Shown here: piece by piece, positions 1-9,403 of the stretch | Numbering within the stretch: position 1 is the stretch's first letter | Layout: each line of letters begins with the position of its first letter | Assembly: GCA_963767715.1 (NCBI GenBank) | Contig: CAVYFA010000008.1 | Coordinates: 282,733-346,732, forward strand | Reading direction: 5' to 3' | Source of the DNA: CAVSXS01 sp963767715 | GTDB lineage: Bacteria > Chloroflexota > Ktedonobacteria > Ktedonobacterales > Ktedonobacteraceae | DNA length: 64,000 bases | The notes under the pieces: model-generated | Told to the model about the DNA's origin: nothing | The model's database searches: none | What the model saw: only the letters and a program-made list of their open reading frames with translations | Position numbers and translations under genes: made by a program

Positions 1-249
1 GCCAAGGTCGATGGCCTGGAGGTCGAAGCGCTTGATAAGCTGCCAGAGCGTATCGTGGTCGCCGTCGATGAATTCGCCGCACCACTCGCTGACCATGCCG
101 TCGCCCCACGTGGCCGTATCGGAGTGCATGCGTCCCCCGACGCGGTCGGACGCCTCGTAGAGGCTGCACGGGAGACCGGCGTCCTGCAAAGTAAGAGCCG
201 CGTTAAGCCCTGCAATGCCCGCTCCGACGATAGCAATCTGTGGCATCAT
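1..249 (-). CDS. FAD-dependent amine oxidase / flavoprotein, N-terminal part (runs off window)
   Basis: The first 83 residues are visible and the frame is open to the window edge. They begin MPQIAIVGAGIAGLNAAL, a dinucleotide-binding Rossmann motif (GxGxxG), followed by an EASDRVGGR segment. That pair is typical of flavin monoamine oxidases and phytoene-desaturase-like oxidoreductases, which bind FAD at the N-terminus. Two adjacent ATG codons lie at 244-249; AGGAG at about 253-257 suits either, giving a spacing of 4 or 7. The substrate domain lies outside the window, so the substrate cannot be named. Confidence 0.75.
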   Translation of the reverse strand, partial: MMPQIAIVGAGIAGLNAALTLQDAGLPCSLYEASDRVGGRMHSDTATWGDGMVSEWCGEFIDGDHDTLWQLIKRFDLQAIDLG

Positions 250-305
250 TTTCTCCTGATGAAAGCAGCTTATCTCTCCGGGTAGGCTAGACTAGCGCGC
301 TTACC

Positions 306-542
306 TCACTCGGATGCTCCTCCGGCGAGGACAGCCTGCACGTAATCGGCAACATAGTGTCGCTCGTCGACGCCATCTAAGATCATACATTCGGCGACCG
401 AGACCATCTGGGGCATCATCTCGTGCAGCACGCTGATAATTGCTCGTTCGTTACGATCGTCCGCGCTCGGATCGGTGATAAACGCGAAAAGTTCATCGGT
501 CAGTTTTTCTTCATCGGCAAGCAAACGGAAAATGTTGGACAC
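306..542 (-). CDS. Small hypothetical protein (78 aa)
   Basis: An acidic, soluble, mostly helical 78-residue protein with no transmembrane segment and no family I recognise. It starts at GTG, with AAAGG about 9 nt upstream as a modest ribosome-binding site. It lies downstream of and on the same strand as nothing obvious, and is followed by the divergent or partial amine oxidase. Composition (many D/E/L/A, little rare-codon use) is compatible with a real gene, but there is no functional evidence. Confidence 0.45.
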   Translation of the reverse strand: MSNIFRLLADEEKLTDELFAFITDPSADDRNERAIISVLHEMMPQMVSVAECMILDGVDERHYVADYVQAVLAGGASE

Positions 543-780
543 GGTTTCAACCTTTCATCGTGATCCTAAAATCAGGGCGAACTATTGTCATCTTACATCT
601 CTCGTAGAGGAAGCATATCACCCGGTCCACGCTTAGCGCAAATGCAGGCTGAAATGCTCAGTTTGCGAACGATGAAGGAGAGAAATACAATGTAAACCAT
701 GCACGCATAGGATGATAGGATCCGTGCCGCCTACTACACCTCCATTGGAAAAGGGCTGCTTTGAAGATAATGAGGAAGAT

Positions 781-1140
781 ATGAAACCGGCAATTGATCA
801 AACTGACTTCGGCTCGATTACCATCGAGGGGGCCGTCTTCGGCCGCGATGTCATCATTCGGCAGAATGGTGAGGTGAAAAAGCGCAAGAAAAAGTTATCA
901 AAGGCTATCTACGGGACTTCTCACATCTTGTCTCTAGACGAGGCAAAATATGTCTACGAACCAGGTGCAGAACGGCTTATAATCGGTACCGGGCAGTACG
1001 ATAATGTCAGGCTATCGGATGAAGCTGCCGACTACTTCAAGCACAAACGTTGCCGGGTGATTCAGCCGACACCCACAGCGATCCAGACCTGGAATGAGGC
1101 CAGGGGTGCAGTAGTAGGTCTATTTCATGTCACCTGCTAA
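781..1140 (+). CDS. Mth938 / NDUFAF3-like domain protein
   Basis: A 119-residue protein of the Mth938-like family (DUF498/DUF598), related to human NDUFAF3/AAMDC. The visible family signature runs from FGSITIEGAVFGRDVII through YGTSHILSLDE, a central IGTGQYDNVRLS and a C-terminal PTPTAIQTWNEA...GLFHVTC. The biochemical function of the family in bacteria is not settled. I start at 781 because AGGAAG sits 3-8 nt before this ATG; an upstream in-frame ATG at 712 would add 23 residues that do not resemble the family. Lies just upstream of the deacylase, with a 64 nt gap. Confidence 0.8.
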   Translation: MKPAIDQTDFGSITIEGAVFGRDVIIRQNGEVKKRKKKLSKAIYGTSHILSLDEAKYVYEPGAERLIIGTGQYDNVRLSDEAADYFKHKRCRVIQPTPTAIQTWNEARGAVVGLFHVTC

Positions 1141-1204
1141 TCAGACCAGGTAGTACGTACACTTCAAGCGAAAAACTGCCAGCCACGAAAGCGAGGGCCA
1201 CAAA

Positions 1205-2833
1205 ATGACTACAGGCAGAATTGACGTATTGATCCGCGGCGCGAAGGTCGTTGACGGCACCGGCAATCCCTGGTTCTACGGGGATATCGCCATACGTGAC
1301 GAGCGGGTGCTGGAGATTGCGCCACCGGGCCGCATCCCGCAGGAGGAGGCGCGCGAGGTAGTAGACGCGACCGGGATGGTGGTCTGTCCCGGCTTTATCG
1401 ACATTCTGAGTCACTCGCACATCCCGTTGATGTACGACCCGCGCGACCTCTCGAAGATCACGCAGGGGGTCACCACCGAAATCATGGGCGAAGGCTGGAC
1501 TCCGGCCCCGGCGGGCGGTCGTATCGTGGACGCCTTCTTGAACCTGCCGCAGAAGCTGCAAGCGCTCATCAGCGAGTGGACCGAACGCGCGAAGGGTTGG
1601 TCGCGCTTTGGCGACTGGCTGGAGGCCCTTGCCGAGCGCGGCGTCTCGTGCAATATCGGCTCGTTTTTGGGTGGAGGGACGCTGCGAGAGTACGCGAAGG
1701 GACTGGAGATGGGCGCGCCAACGCCTGGCGAACTCGAAACAATGCGCCGCGTGATGGCCGAGGCCATGCAGGACGGGGCGCTCGGCGTCTCCTACGCGCT
1801 CATCTATCCGCCCGACACCTACACCTCCACCCAGGAGCTGGTCGAGGTTGCCAGAGTGGCGGTCCACTACGGAGGCATCTACGTCACGCACCTGCGCTCG
1901 GAGGGGGATCGACTGCTGGAAGCCATCGACGAAGCAGTTGAGATCGGCCGGCAGGCCAGCATCCCCGTCGAGATCTATCACCTCAAAGCCACGGGCAAGC
2001 AGAACTGGCACAAGATGGCCGAGGCTGTCGAGCGCATCCAGGCGGCCCGTGACGCCGGTGTGGATGTGACCGCCGATATGTACCCCTACGCGGCTTCCGG
2101 CACCGGGCTGGACTCAGTGTTGCCGCCCTGGGTCGCCGAGGGAGGGACCTTTTTCGAGACGCTGGCCGATCCATCCGTGCAAGAACGCATCCGCGCCGAG
2201 GTGCTGGCCCCGACGGGCGAGTGGGAGGCGCTCGCGCACGGTATCGGGCCAGAGGGTGTCATGCCTGTCGGGTTCGAGCGGCCCGAGAACCTGCAGTACG
2301 CGGGGAAGCGGCTCTCGGAGATCGCGGACATGCGCGGCCAGCACTGGCTCGATGCCGTGGTCGGCCTGCTCCTCTCTGAGCGACACCGCATTTTCACCAT
2401 CTATTTCGGCATGGACGAGGCCAACGTCGCGCTGGGGCTGCGCCAGCCCTGGGTGAAAATCTCGACGGACGCGGGCGGCGTGGACCCGGCCTGGGCCAGA
2501 GAACTCGGCCCGACGCACCCACGCGAGTACGGCACCTACCCGCGTGTGCTGGCTAAATACGTGCGCGAGAACAGGCTGCTGACGCTCGAGGACGCCATCC
2601 GCAAGATGAGCGGATCTGTTGCCGCGCGCCTCGGCCTGCGCGATCGCGGCCTGCTTCGTCCCGGCTGCTACGCCGATGTCGTGCTTTTCAACGCTGAGAC
2701 CATTAGCGACGAAGCCACCTTCAAGGATGCACACCGGCTCTCGAGGGGCATACGCGACGTGTGGGTGAACGGAACGCGCGTCATCAGAGATGCGCAGCAC
2801 ACCGGCGCGACGCCTGGCCGGATCGTGAAATGA
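1205..2833 (+). CDS. N-acyl-D-amino-acid deacylase (amidohydrolase superfamily)
   Basis: A 542-residue metal-dependent amidohydrolase of the D-aminoacylase group, which hydrolyses N-acyl-D-amino acids or related amides. The N-terminal beta-sandwich (RIDVLIRGAKVVDGTG) leads into VVCPGFIDILSHSH, where the metal-binding His pair of the TIM barrel normally lies. Further His/Asp residues occur in the barrel (VTHLRSEG, IYHLKATG, STDAGGVDP), and the C-terminus returns to the composite domain (LGLRDRGLLRPGCYADVVLFN). Length fits the family (about 480-560). The exact substrate is not deducible. Long antisense open frames here come only from high GC at codon position three. Confidence 0.88.
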   Translation: MTTGRIDVLIRGAKVVDGTGNPWFYGDIAIRDERVLEIAPPGRIPQEEAREVVDATGMVVCPGFIDILSHSHIPLMYDPRDLSKITQGVTTEIMGEGWTPAPAGGRIVDAFLNLPQKLQALISEWTERAKGWSRFGDWLEALAERGVSCNIGSFLGGGTLREYAKGLEMGAPTPGELETMRRVMAEAMQDGALGVSYALIYPPDTYTSTQELVEVARVAVHYGGIYVTHLRSEGDRLLEAIDEAVEIGRQASIPVEIYHLKATGKQNWHKMAEAVERIQAARDAGVDVTADMYPYAASGTGLDSVLPPWVAEGGTFFETLADPSVQERIRAEVLAPTGEWEALAHGIGPEGVMPVGFERPENLQYAGKRLSEIADMRGQHWLDAVVGLLLSERHRIFTIYFGMDEANVALGLRQPWVKISTDAGGVDPAWARELGPTHPREYGTYPRVLAKYVRENRLLTLEDAIRKMSGSVAARLGLRDRGLLRPGCYADVVLFNAETISDEATFKDAHRLSRGIRDVWVNGTRVIRDAQHTGATPGRIVK

Positions 2834-2884
2834 CCTGGCGGAAAAACTCAACCAGGTGAAGCGCGAATATCGATTTACCTGCCA

Positions 2885-3412
2885 CTAGAGCAGGGAAGGT
2901 CCTGGCCATGTATCCGCCCGCATGTAGAGGACGCTTCCCAGCGAGATAAGACCCATCGCGACCGAGAAGATCATCAATCCATAGAACCCCCAGAGGTCTA
3001 CGACAGAGGCCGCCAAGGGTAGCGCCAACCAGTTGCCCCGCCCCCATGACGACCGAGTACAGGCCCATCACGGCTCCCTCGTTTGCCCGGCAGCAGTTCG
3101 GCTATGACTGCCAGGTGATTCAGTGATAGCCGGGGTAAAGCCGCTCAACAGCAGTACCCCGAGAACTACAAGCAGGAGCAGCGCGAGCAGGGCATGCGAG
3201 CCGGAAAGCGAGCACCCGAGTCCGTTGATCGTGGTCAGACCAACAATGCTGGCACTGAGACCTCCCAGGGCGATCAGCATCACTGTTGTACGGCGTACAT
3301 GCGGTAAAACGAGCAGCCAGAGACCCATCCCCGCCAGGAAGAGCAGGCCAAAGCCGCCTAGCAGCAGTGTGGCGAAGACCTGGCTGAATCCTCCGTAGAG
3401 CATCTGCCCTGG
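2885..3412 (-). pseudogene. MFS transporter remnant, multiply frameshifted
   Basis: The C-terminal half of a major facilitator superfamily permease. One frame gives hydrophobic helices (VFATLLLGGFGLLFLAGMGL, then LLALLLLVVLGVLLLSGFTP). A second continues with an AELLPGKR-type loop and GLYSVVMGAGQLVGATLGG. A third completes VVDLWGFYGLMIFSVAMGL and ends at a stop at 2885-2887. At least two or three frame changes separate them, and the N-terminal half is absent. It abuts a truncated TPR gene on the other strand, so the 5' end was probably removed by the same rearrangement. Confidence 0.75.
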
Positions 3413-4021
3413 ATGGCGCAGCCGCTTGGGTATCGCTATGCTCTGACAACGCTGTTGATAAACCTGGGAGGCATGGCTACTGAGCAAAAGAATTACGTAC
3501 AGGCAGAGACATATCTGCAGGAGGCACTGGAAATAGCGCGTCAGATGGGACACCGTAATCGTATCGGCGTGACGCTGGTGAATTTAGGTGCGGCTGCTAT
3601 GGAACAGGGAAACGATGCGCAGGCGGAAGCCTGTTTGCAAGAGGCTCTGGAAATCGCACGCCAGATCGGGCGGCACTGGCTGCTCTGCGGAGCGCTTCAT
3701 GGAAAAGGCGACCTCGATCTCAAGCTGAAGCGCTTTGAGATGGCGGCCGCTGCCTTTCAAGAGTTAAAAGACATCGCCTCAGATGGAAATCAAGAATACC
3801 TGGCCGTCGCGAATTACGGGCTTGCGCGGGCAATGCTGGGCCAGGGCGATATCCGCGAGGCGCGAGCGCTTGGACAAGAGGGTCTGCATATCCTGGAGCA
3901 GATCGGTAATCGCCTCGCCCAGGAGGTGAGAGCATGGTTACAAGCCCTAATGCATTCGCGCGCAAAGAGGCGAAGCGGGTCTAACTGTGCGCCATCGACG
4001 AAGCGCACAATCAACTCCTGA
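3413..4021 (+). pseudogene. C-terminal fragment of a TPR protein
   Basis: This frame encodes about three tetratricopeptide repeats (A-x-x-YLQEALEIARQMG, ACLQEALEIARQIG, AAAFQELKDIA) and ends its recognisable part at EVRAWLQAL near 3950. Such repeats form the C-terminus of large LuxR/AfsR-type regulators or ATPase sensors, whose N-terminal portion is missing here. After about 3950 the frame reads antisense through the C-terminus of the LLM oxidoreductase, so the last 20 or so residues are not TPR. It is probably a non-functional relic, cut upstream at the MFS remnant. Confidence 0.6.
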
Positions 4022-4887
4022 ATGCCGGCCTCTTCATATTCCGCCAGGCGCTCGCGAATCTGCTCGGGCGTACCGATCAACCAACTCTTGCGCAATTCAG
4101 CCAGGTTGTCACGCTGCTGGGGCGTCAGCCTGGCGAACACGCCTGCCTCCGTCTCCGCGATAACGCAGTCATCGATGAGCGTGGTGCGCCTGATACTCTC
4201 GTAATCGCGCCCGATTTCCGCGCAGTGCTGCTTGAGTACGGCTAATTTGTGCCTGATCGTTGGGATATCGCCGCCGATATTGCATGCGTCAGCGTACTGC
4301 GCGACTATGCGCAGCGTCACTTTTTCGCCCTCCCCGCCAATCAGCAGTGGGATATGCGGCTTCTGTACGCCCCTGGGCTGGTTGATCGCTCCCCTGACCT
4401 GGTAATATGTTCCCTCGAAGGTCGCTTCCTCCTGAGTCCACATCGCCAGGATAACCTGTACGGCCTCGCGTAAACGCTCCAATCGCTCGCGAGTGCCGGG
4501 ATACCGGTAGCCATATGCCACATATTCCTCTTCATACCAGCCGGCGCCGATACCAAAATCGAGCCGTCCGTGGCTGAGCGCATCGACGGTGCTGGCCATC
4601 TTTGCCAGGAGCGCCGGATTGCGATAACTGTTGCACGTGACCATCTGGCCGATGCGCACGCGTCTGGTATCGCGTGCCAGCGCAGCGGTGCTGGTCCAGC
4701 ATTCGAAGGTGACTTCCTGCGTCGGAGTCGGAACGGTGTGAAAGTGGTCGTAGAGCCAGATAGAGCGATAGCCCAGGGTATCGGCCTCCTGCGCCACGCG
4801 CGCCATGGTCTCATACGCCTCGGCCGGGTCGGCAATACCCACCAGGTCCATGCGCCATCCCTGCGGAACGAGTACGCCAAAATCCAT
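3814..4887 (-). CDS. LLM-class F420-dependent oxidoreductase with aberrant C-terminal tail
   Basis: A luciferase-like TIM-barrel oxidoreductase, probably using coenzyme F420 and close to the Rv1855c group. The start MDFGVLVPQGWRMDLVG, the YDHFHTVPTPTQEVTFECW segment, GQMVTCNSYRNPALLAKM and GRLDFGIGAGWYEEEYVAYG are all characteristic. AGGAG is well placed before the start. The family part ends near PLRLFAREC (about residue 312). The remaining 45 or so residues are read through the convergent TPR fragment and look like noise, so the natural stop codon and intergenic region appear to be deleted. Function may survive because the barrel is complete. Confidence 0.85.
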   Translation of the reverse strand: MDFGVLVPQGWRMDLVGIADPAEAYETMARVAQEADTLGYRSIWLYDHFHTVPTPTQEVTFECWTSTAALARDTRRVRIGQMVTCNSYRNPALLAKMASTVDALSHGRLDFGIGAGWYEEEYVAYGYRYPGTRERLERLREAVQVILAMWTQEEATFEGTYYQVRGAINQPRGVQKPHIPLLIGGEGEKVTLRIVAQYADACNIGGDIPTIRHKLAVLKQHCAEIGRDYESIRRTTLIDDCVIAETEAGVFARLTPQQRDNLAELRKSWLIGTPEQIRERLAEYEEAGIQELIVRFVDGAQLDPLRLFARECIRACNHALTSWARRLPICSRICRPSCPSARASRISPWPSIARASP

Positions 4888-5018
4888 GATGCAAAACTCC
4901 TTTCATTTGATAGCATACCATCTGCCATAGACACGAGGGCCGTTTTTTAGCGTTTCACAACGTGATATACTAAGCCCAGGTACACATTGCCCTCAGGCGA
5001 AAGGCGGCAGAGCAACAC

Positions 5019-5654
5019 ATGGTCAACGAGGTACACACTTCCCTTCAGAGCCCTCTCGTATTTATTCACGGTGCAGGTGAAAGTAGCCAGGTTTGGCAAT
5101 CGCAGGTTGCGCATTTTGGTGCATCCCGCGCGTTCCCGATAGATTTACCAGGGCACGGTGAAAGAGCGGACACGCTTCCCCCGCAAGTCAGTGTGCTGGA
5201 TTATGCGAGAGTTGCCCACGAGATCGTCTTCCAGGAACTTCACCTCAACACACCGATCATCGCCGGGCACTCGCTCGGTGGCGCTATCGCATTGACGATG
5301 GCCCTGGAATATGCTTCAGAACTGAGTGGATTGCTCCTGATCGGGACAGGAGCGCGCTTGCGCGTTCTGCCAGCTATCCTCGAGGAAGCGCGGCGAGCCT
5401 CAGTCGTTACCTACCGTGATTGGGCAGCCTGCAATGACTTTGACATTATGAACAGGCTCAATGAAATTCGCCTGCCAGCATTGATTATTTGCGGAGCGGA
5501 TGATCGCTATACGCCGGTGAAGTACAGTCAGTATATGCACGACCGCATTGAGGGTTCAACGCTCAGCATCATCCCCGGAGCGGGACATGATGTCCAAATG
5601 GAGCAGCCGGAACAAGTCAATGAGGCGATTGATGAATGGCTAGCTAGACAGTAG
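5019..5654 (+). CDS. Alpha/beta-fold hydrolase
   Basis: A compact 211-residue alpha/beta hydrolase. The oxyanion strand is FIHGAGE and the nucleophile elbow GHSLGG (Ser about residue 89). The acid is in ICGADDRYTP and the catalytic His in PGAGHDVQ, near the C-terminus. The cap domain is short, so it is one of the small esterase or lactonase-like members. It stands alone between the LLM gene (divergent) and the L,D-transpeptidase. The Shine-Dalgarno is weak (GGCGGCAG). The substrate is unknown. Confidence 0.85.
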   Translation: MVNEVHTSLQSPLVFIHGAGESSQVWQSQVAHFGASRAFPIDLPGHGERADTLPPQVSVLDYARVAHEIVFQELHLNTPIIAGHSLGGAIALTMALEYASELSGLLLIGTGARLRVLPAILEEARRASVVTYRDWAACNDFDIMNRLNEIRLPALIICGADDRYTPVKYSQYMHDRIEGSTLSIIPGAGHDVQMEQPEQVNEAIDEWLARQ

Positions 5655-5673
5655 GTATTGTGAAGCAAATCAT

Positions 5674-5701
5674 ATTGTACCCGGCGAGGGTAGTGTACAA
5701 T
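5674..5701. repeat. Inverted repeat after the hydrolase gene
   Basis: A perfect 7-bp inverted repeat (ATTGTAC / GTACAAT) around a 14-nt centre lies 20 nt beyond the hydrolase stop. There is no T-run, so it is not a convincing intrinsic terminator. It could be an operator for the downstream lipoprotein gene. Confidence 0.35.
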
Positions 5702-5804
5702 AATAACGGGGCTTTACATAAGGCGTGGTGTCACCAGGAGACGCACTTTTTCGTTTTGCTAATGTACGACGCTTATGCCATAACGATATTAGAAGCGACA
5801 CAAT

Positions 5805-6929
5805 ATGATAGATAACATGCATAAACTTACATCAAACTCATGGCGGTTTCGCCTGTCCAAATTAGTGCTGTGCGGGCTGTTGCCCTGTCTCGTTTTACTC
5901 AGCGCGTGCGGGGCATCACTAACCCAGAGCCAGAAGGCCAAAGGCACCAATGTTGTCCCGACCCCGACCATTAACTCTACACTGCAAAGCATGGGAAATG
6001 CACAACTGCAAACGTTCCAACAGTGGATCGCCTTGATGCAGCAGTATCAAGGCGACGTGACCACCTATCAGCAGCAGTACCAGAATGACCAGCAAGCGCT
6101 CCAGTCAGCGCATAGCGACTCGGCCTACCAGCAAGCGCTACACACGTTGGACGCGCATGTCTCGGCTATCAAGATTCCGGCTATGAAGACTGAGAGCCAG
6201 TACCTGTTTCAGGAGTTGCAGCAGGATGCCGCCAATTTTGGGAAACAGCATACCTATCACGACTCGTACGACAATAACACGTACCCCCTCGGCTATGAGT
6301 ATGGACCAAGCGGGGCGACCGGCCCCTTGTGGCTGAAGGGAGAGCTCGCGGCTGCGCAAAGCTTGTCGGACTACCAGCAGGCTGTCGAGGATCTGAACAT
6401 GGACCTCACCAATTTCCAGGCAATGGCGGCGAACTTTGGAGATAAAACTCCCTACGACCAGGTGCATCAAACCGATATCCAGCTCATGCAGCACTACAAC
6501 TATATGAACTCGAAGGTCGTCGTGATCTCACTGTCTGAGCAGGCGATGCGCGTCTATGACCATGGGAAGCTGGTTAAGGCTTTCCTGGTAGTAACCGGTC
6601 AGCCGGACCTGCCGACTCCGCCCGGAACATGGTGGGTCGAAGGGAAAAAATCGCCCGACGAGTTTAAATCGACCGCGCCGCAGAATTCCCCGGATTGGTA
6701 TCCGCCGACGCCGATTCACTACGCGATGCAATACCATAGCAATGGCTACTTTATGCATGATAGCTGGTGGCGCACCGAGTATGGTCCTGGAATGAACTTT
6801 CCCCATCTCGATCCGGGCGGGACGCAATACTCCATCCACGGCTCCCACGGCTGCGTGAACTTGTCGGAGAACGATGCCGCGTGGCTGTACAATTTCGTGC
6901 AGGTGTACACCCACATCATCATCTACTAA
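5805..6929 (+). CDS. L,D-transpeptidase (YkuD domain) lipoprotein
   Basis: A 374-residue exported enzyme. The N-terminus has a basic region, a hydrophobic stretch and a lipobox (LLSAC, Cys about residue 35), so it should be lipid-anchored outside the membrane. A Gln-rich helical region (about 45-210) follows. The C-terminal YkuD catalytic domain starts around VVVISLSEQAMRVYDHGK and carries the active-site motif HGSHGCVNLSE. L,D-transpeptidases make 3-3 crosslinks in peptidoglycan or attach proteins to it. I start at the first ATG after a weak upstream region; a second ATG four codons later is equally possible. Confidence 0.9.
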   Translation: MIDNMHKLTSNSWRFRLSKLVLCGLLPCLVLLSACGASLTQSQKAKGTNVVPTPTINSTLQSMGNAQLQTFQQWIALMQQYQGDVTTYQQQYQNDQQALQSAHSDSAYQQALHTLDAHVSAIKIPAMKTESQYLFQELQQDAANFGKQHTYHDSYDNNTYPLGYEYGPSGATGPLWLKGELAAAQSLSDYQQAVEDLNMDLTNFQAMAANFGDKTPYDQVHQTDIQLMQHYNYMNSKVVVISLSEQAMRVYDHGKLVKAFLVVTGQPDLPTPPGTWWVEGKKSPDEFKSTAPQNSPDWYPPTPIHYAMQYHSNGYFMHDSWWRTEYGPGMNFPHLDPGGTQYSIHGSHGCVNLSENDAAWLYNFVQVYTHIIIY

Positions 6930-6980
6930 TAGAAGAAATGTTTCCAGCGTTCGGGGGGAAGAGATCAGAAGGAGCGCCTC

Positions 6981-8318
6981 GTGAATACCACTTTTTCTTC
7001 GGAGCGTGGGTCTTCAGGCCACGTCGTCCTGATCGGTGGGGGTTCGTCGGCCGCTCTGACCGCGGTTCGCCTGGCGGAGCGTGGTTTTCGTGTCACGGTG
7101 CTTGAGAAAGCAAGCATCGGCAATGGCTCGTCAAGTCGCTCAGCAGCCGGCATTCGCGCCCAGTTCAGTGTTGAAGAAACCGTGGTTGGAATGCAGTATT
7201 CAAAGTGGTGGTATCTACACTTCCACGAGATCCTCGAAACCCCCTCGCAAGCAAGACAGCCCGTCATCAGGCAGAATGGCTACCTCTTTCTCTATGAAGA
7301 CCCCGAGCAGGTCGCGCCCCCCTGGAGGCCTGCACGCCGCAAAGAGGCCGCGCACCTCTGGACGATGGCCCAGGCGCAGGTGACGCTGCAACAGCGGCTG
7401 GGCGAACCCGTCGAACTCTTGACACCACAGCAGGTGCATGAACGCTGGTCGCACCTGGAGGCCGCTCGCCTCACCGGTGCGACATGGAATCCAACCGATG
7501 GATTTCTCTATCCCCAGTTGATCTACACCGAGGGCTTCCGCCGCGCCCAGGAACTGGGCGTCACGCTGATGCACGAGACGGAGGTCATCGGCGCGGTCCT
7601 CCGTCACGGAGGGATCGTCGCCCTCGAGACGACGAATGGCCCCATCGAGGCCGACTGGTTCGTCAACCAGACCAACGCCTGGGCAGCGCGAGTCAGCCGA
7701 CGCCTCGGCGGCATGACCCTTCCCGTCGCGCCGCTCAAGCGCTATCTCTATTTCCTGAAGCCGAGCCTGCCGGTGATGAGCAGCGAGCAGTGGCATCACC
7801 TCCCCATGACCATTTATGGCGTCGGTACCGGCCGGGGCGCGCATTCCCGTCCCGAGGGCGAGCTGCTCTTATGCGCGTGGGCGCACGAGACCGAGCCCGA
7901 GTACGACTTTAGCGACGAAGATCAAGACCGCATCGACCCTCCTTTCCATCATGCTCACGGCGTAGATAATTATGGATACGCGCTTCTCGAACAAATGATG
8001 GACTTCACGCCGCTGCTGGCCGAATCGGGTGGACTGGTGGCCACGACGAGCGGGTTCTACGGCACGACTCCCGACGCCAACCCCATCATCGGCTTCGATA
8101 GCAACCTGGACAACCTTATCCACGCTGTAGGCTTCTCTGGACATGGCCTGATGCACGCGCCCATTACCGCGCTTTTAGTGGAAGCGCTTCTGACCGGCGA
8201 TGCGGAGGGCGGGAAAGTTCGCTTACCCGAGCCGTTCGCTGCACATACGCTGAATCTCAGCACATTCGATCCAGGCCGCGCTTTTAGCGAGTCCGGCAAG
8301 GAGCACATGGTGTTGTGA
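6981..8318 (+). CDS. FAD-dependent oxidoreductase of the DAO / glycine-sarcosine oxidase family
   Basis: A 445-residue DAO-type flavoenzyme that would oxidise an amine or amino-acid derivative. The N-terminal Rossmann motif is VVLIGGGSSAALTAVRLAERG followed by VTVLEK, with SSSRSAAGIRAQ in the FAD-binding loop. The family's C-terminal FAD loop is seen as GFYGTTPDANPIIGFD and AVGFSGHGLMHAP. The start is GTG with AAGGAG 7 nt upstream. It lies 51 nt after the transpeptidase gene on the same strand. The substrate is not known. Confidence 0.85.
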   Translation: MNTTFSSERGSSGHVVLIGGGSSAALTAVRLAERGFRVTVLEKASIGNGSSSRSAAGIRAQFSVEETVVGMQYSKWWYLHFHEILETPSQARQPVIRQNGYLFLYEDPEQVAPPWRPARRKEAAHLWTMAQAQVTLQQRLGEPVELLTPQQVHERWSHLEAARLTGATWNPTDGFLYPQLIYTEGFRRAQELGVTLMHETEVIGAVLRHGGIVALETTNGPIEADWFVNQTNAWAARVSRRLGGMTLPVAPLKRYLYFLKPSLPVMSSEQWHHLPMTIYGVGTGRGAHSRPEGELLLCAWAHETEPEYDFSDEDQDRIDPPFHHAHGVDNYGYALLEQMMDFTPLLAESGGLVATTSGFYGTTPDANPIIGFDSNLDNLIHAVGFSGHGLMHAPITALLVEALLTGDAEGGKVRLPEPFAAHTLNLSTFDPGRAFSESGKEHMVL

Positions 8319-8473
8319 ATGCCCAGAGCAGGCTGGCAAAGGCGAATAGGCTCACACGCATGCTCCTTCATGATTTTGCTTATTGCTGTGCATCTCTATG
8401 AGCGGTGTAGCCCGTGACTATAGAGTAGCCTTCATCGAGATGCGTAGTAGGTGAAATCCAGGAGTTTTCAGCC

Positions 8474-9403
8474 GTGATGGATCCCGGCCAGGTTCCCAGT
8501 TTCAATTTGCAGCAAGAACAACTCATTTTACCCGAGGGAGTAACGGTGCGGGACCCACAGGGAAGCCAGTATGTGATAGAAGCGGTGCTTGGGAGAGGAG
8601 CGTTTGGCGCTGTCTACCTGGTGGGAGAACGGGGCAGAATGCATAACCGTTTTGCCCTCAAGGAAGTGATCAACCCGAATCAAGGAGATCGCGAGCGCTT
8701 TGCCTTTGAGGGCGAAGTGCTCAAACGGCTCCGTCATAAAGCATTGCCTCGCGTGCATCGCGTGTTCGAGAATGACAGGCTCAAGCGAGTATACCTGCTC
8801 ATGGACTACGTCAGGGGACAGAACCTCGAGGAGTTGCGAGAAGAGCAACCGGAAAAGCGCTTCCCTTTGTCCCTCGCCCTGGTCTTGATTGCGCCAATTG
8901 CGAACGCGCTCGTGTATCTGCACACGCAAAACCCACCTATCATACACCGGGACGTCAAACCCTCCAATATTGTTATACCCGCCGGAGGAGGTGAAGCGAT
9001 GCTGGTCGATTTCGGCTCAGCGAAAGAATACGTACCCGGTACAGCCACCACCTTCGTCAGTCACCGCTCGCCTGGTTATGCCGCACCTGAGCAATACCGG
9101 ACGGGTACGAATCCCACAACCGATATCTATGGTCTCGGGGCAACACTCTACGCCCTGCTAACAGGTTCGGCTCCGGCCGACGCCCCTTCACGCATCGCGA
9201 GAAGCTGGAGCGAGGGGGTCGATCCGCTCAAACCCGCCAACGCACTCAAGCCAGATGTGCCGCCAGCCGTGGCCGAGGCACTTCAGCGCGCTATGGCGAT
9301 TAAAATTACCGATCGATTTGAGACAGTCGAGCAATTCTGGCGAGCTTTACTCCCTCAAAGCACTTCGAAGCCATCCTACGATCTTGCGCTCGATACGTCC
9401 TAG
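8474..9403 (+). CDS. Serine/threonine protein kinase (probably C-terminally truncated)
   Basis: A Hanks-type kinase catalytic domain fills nearly all 309 residues. It has the Gly loop GRGAFGAVYLV, the Lys in FALKEV, HRDVKPSNI (catalytic loop), DFGSAKEY (metal-binding DFG) and APEQY. GTG at 8474 or ATG at 8477 can start it, with AGGAG upstream. The stop comes right after the kinase fold. A different frame from about 9395 to 9548 continues with a polar linker and a short hydrophobic run, as in membrane-anchored bacterial kinases. A one-base frameshift may therefore have removed the anchor and sensor part. Whether the soluble kinase is the natural product is uncertain. Confidence 0.85.
   Translation: MMDPGQVPSFNLQQEQLILPEGVTVRDPQGSQYVIEAVLGRGAFGAVYLVGERGRMHNRFALKEVINPNQGDRERFAFEGEVLKRLRHKALPRVHRVFENDRLKRVYLLMDYVRGQNLEELREEQPEKRFPLSLALVLIAPIANALVYLHTQNPPIIHRDVKPSNIVIPAGGGEAMLVDFGSAKEYVPGTATTFVSHRSPGYAAPEQYRTGTNPTTDIYGLGATLYALLTGSAPADAPSRIARSWSEGVDPLKPANALKPDVPPAVAEALQRAMAIKITDRFETVEQFWRALLPQSTSKPSYDLALDTS

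Noticed and set aside
1130..2011. Long antisense open frame within the deacylase gene
   Set aside because: It lies entirely opposite a well-conserved amidohydrolase; its composition (many R, H, D, G) is what high third-position GC gives on the reverse strand, and it has no recognisable motif.
5674..5701. Intrinsic terminator after the alpha/beta hydrolase
   Set aside because: The 7-bp inverted repeat has a 14-nt centre and no U-run on either strand, so it is listed only as an inverted repeat.
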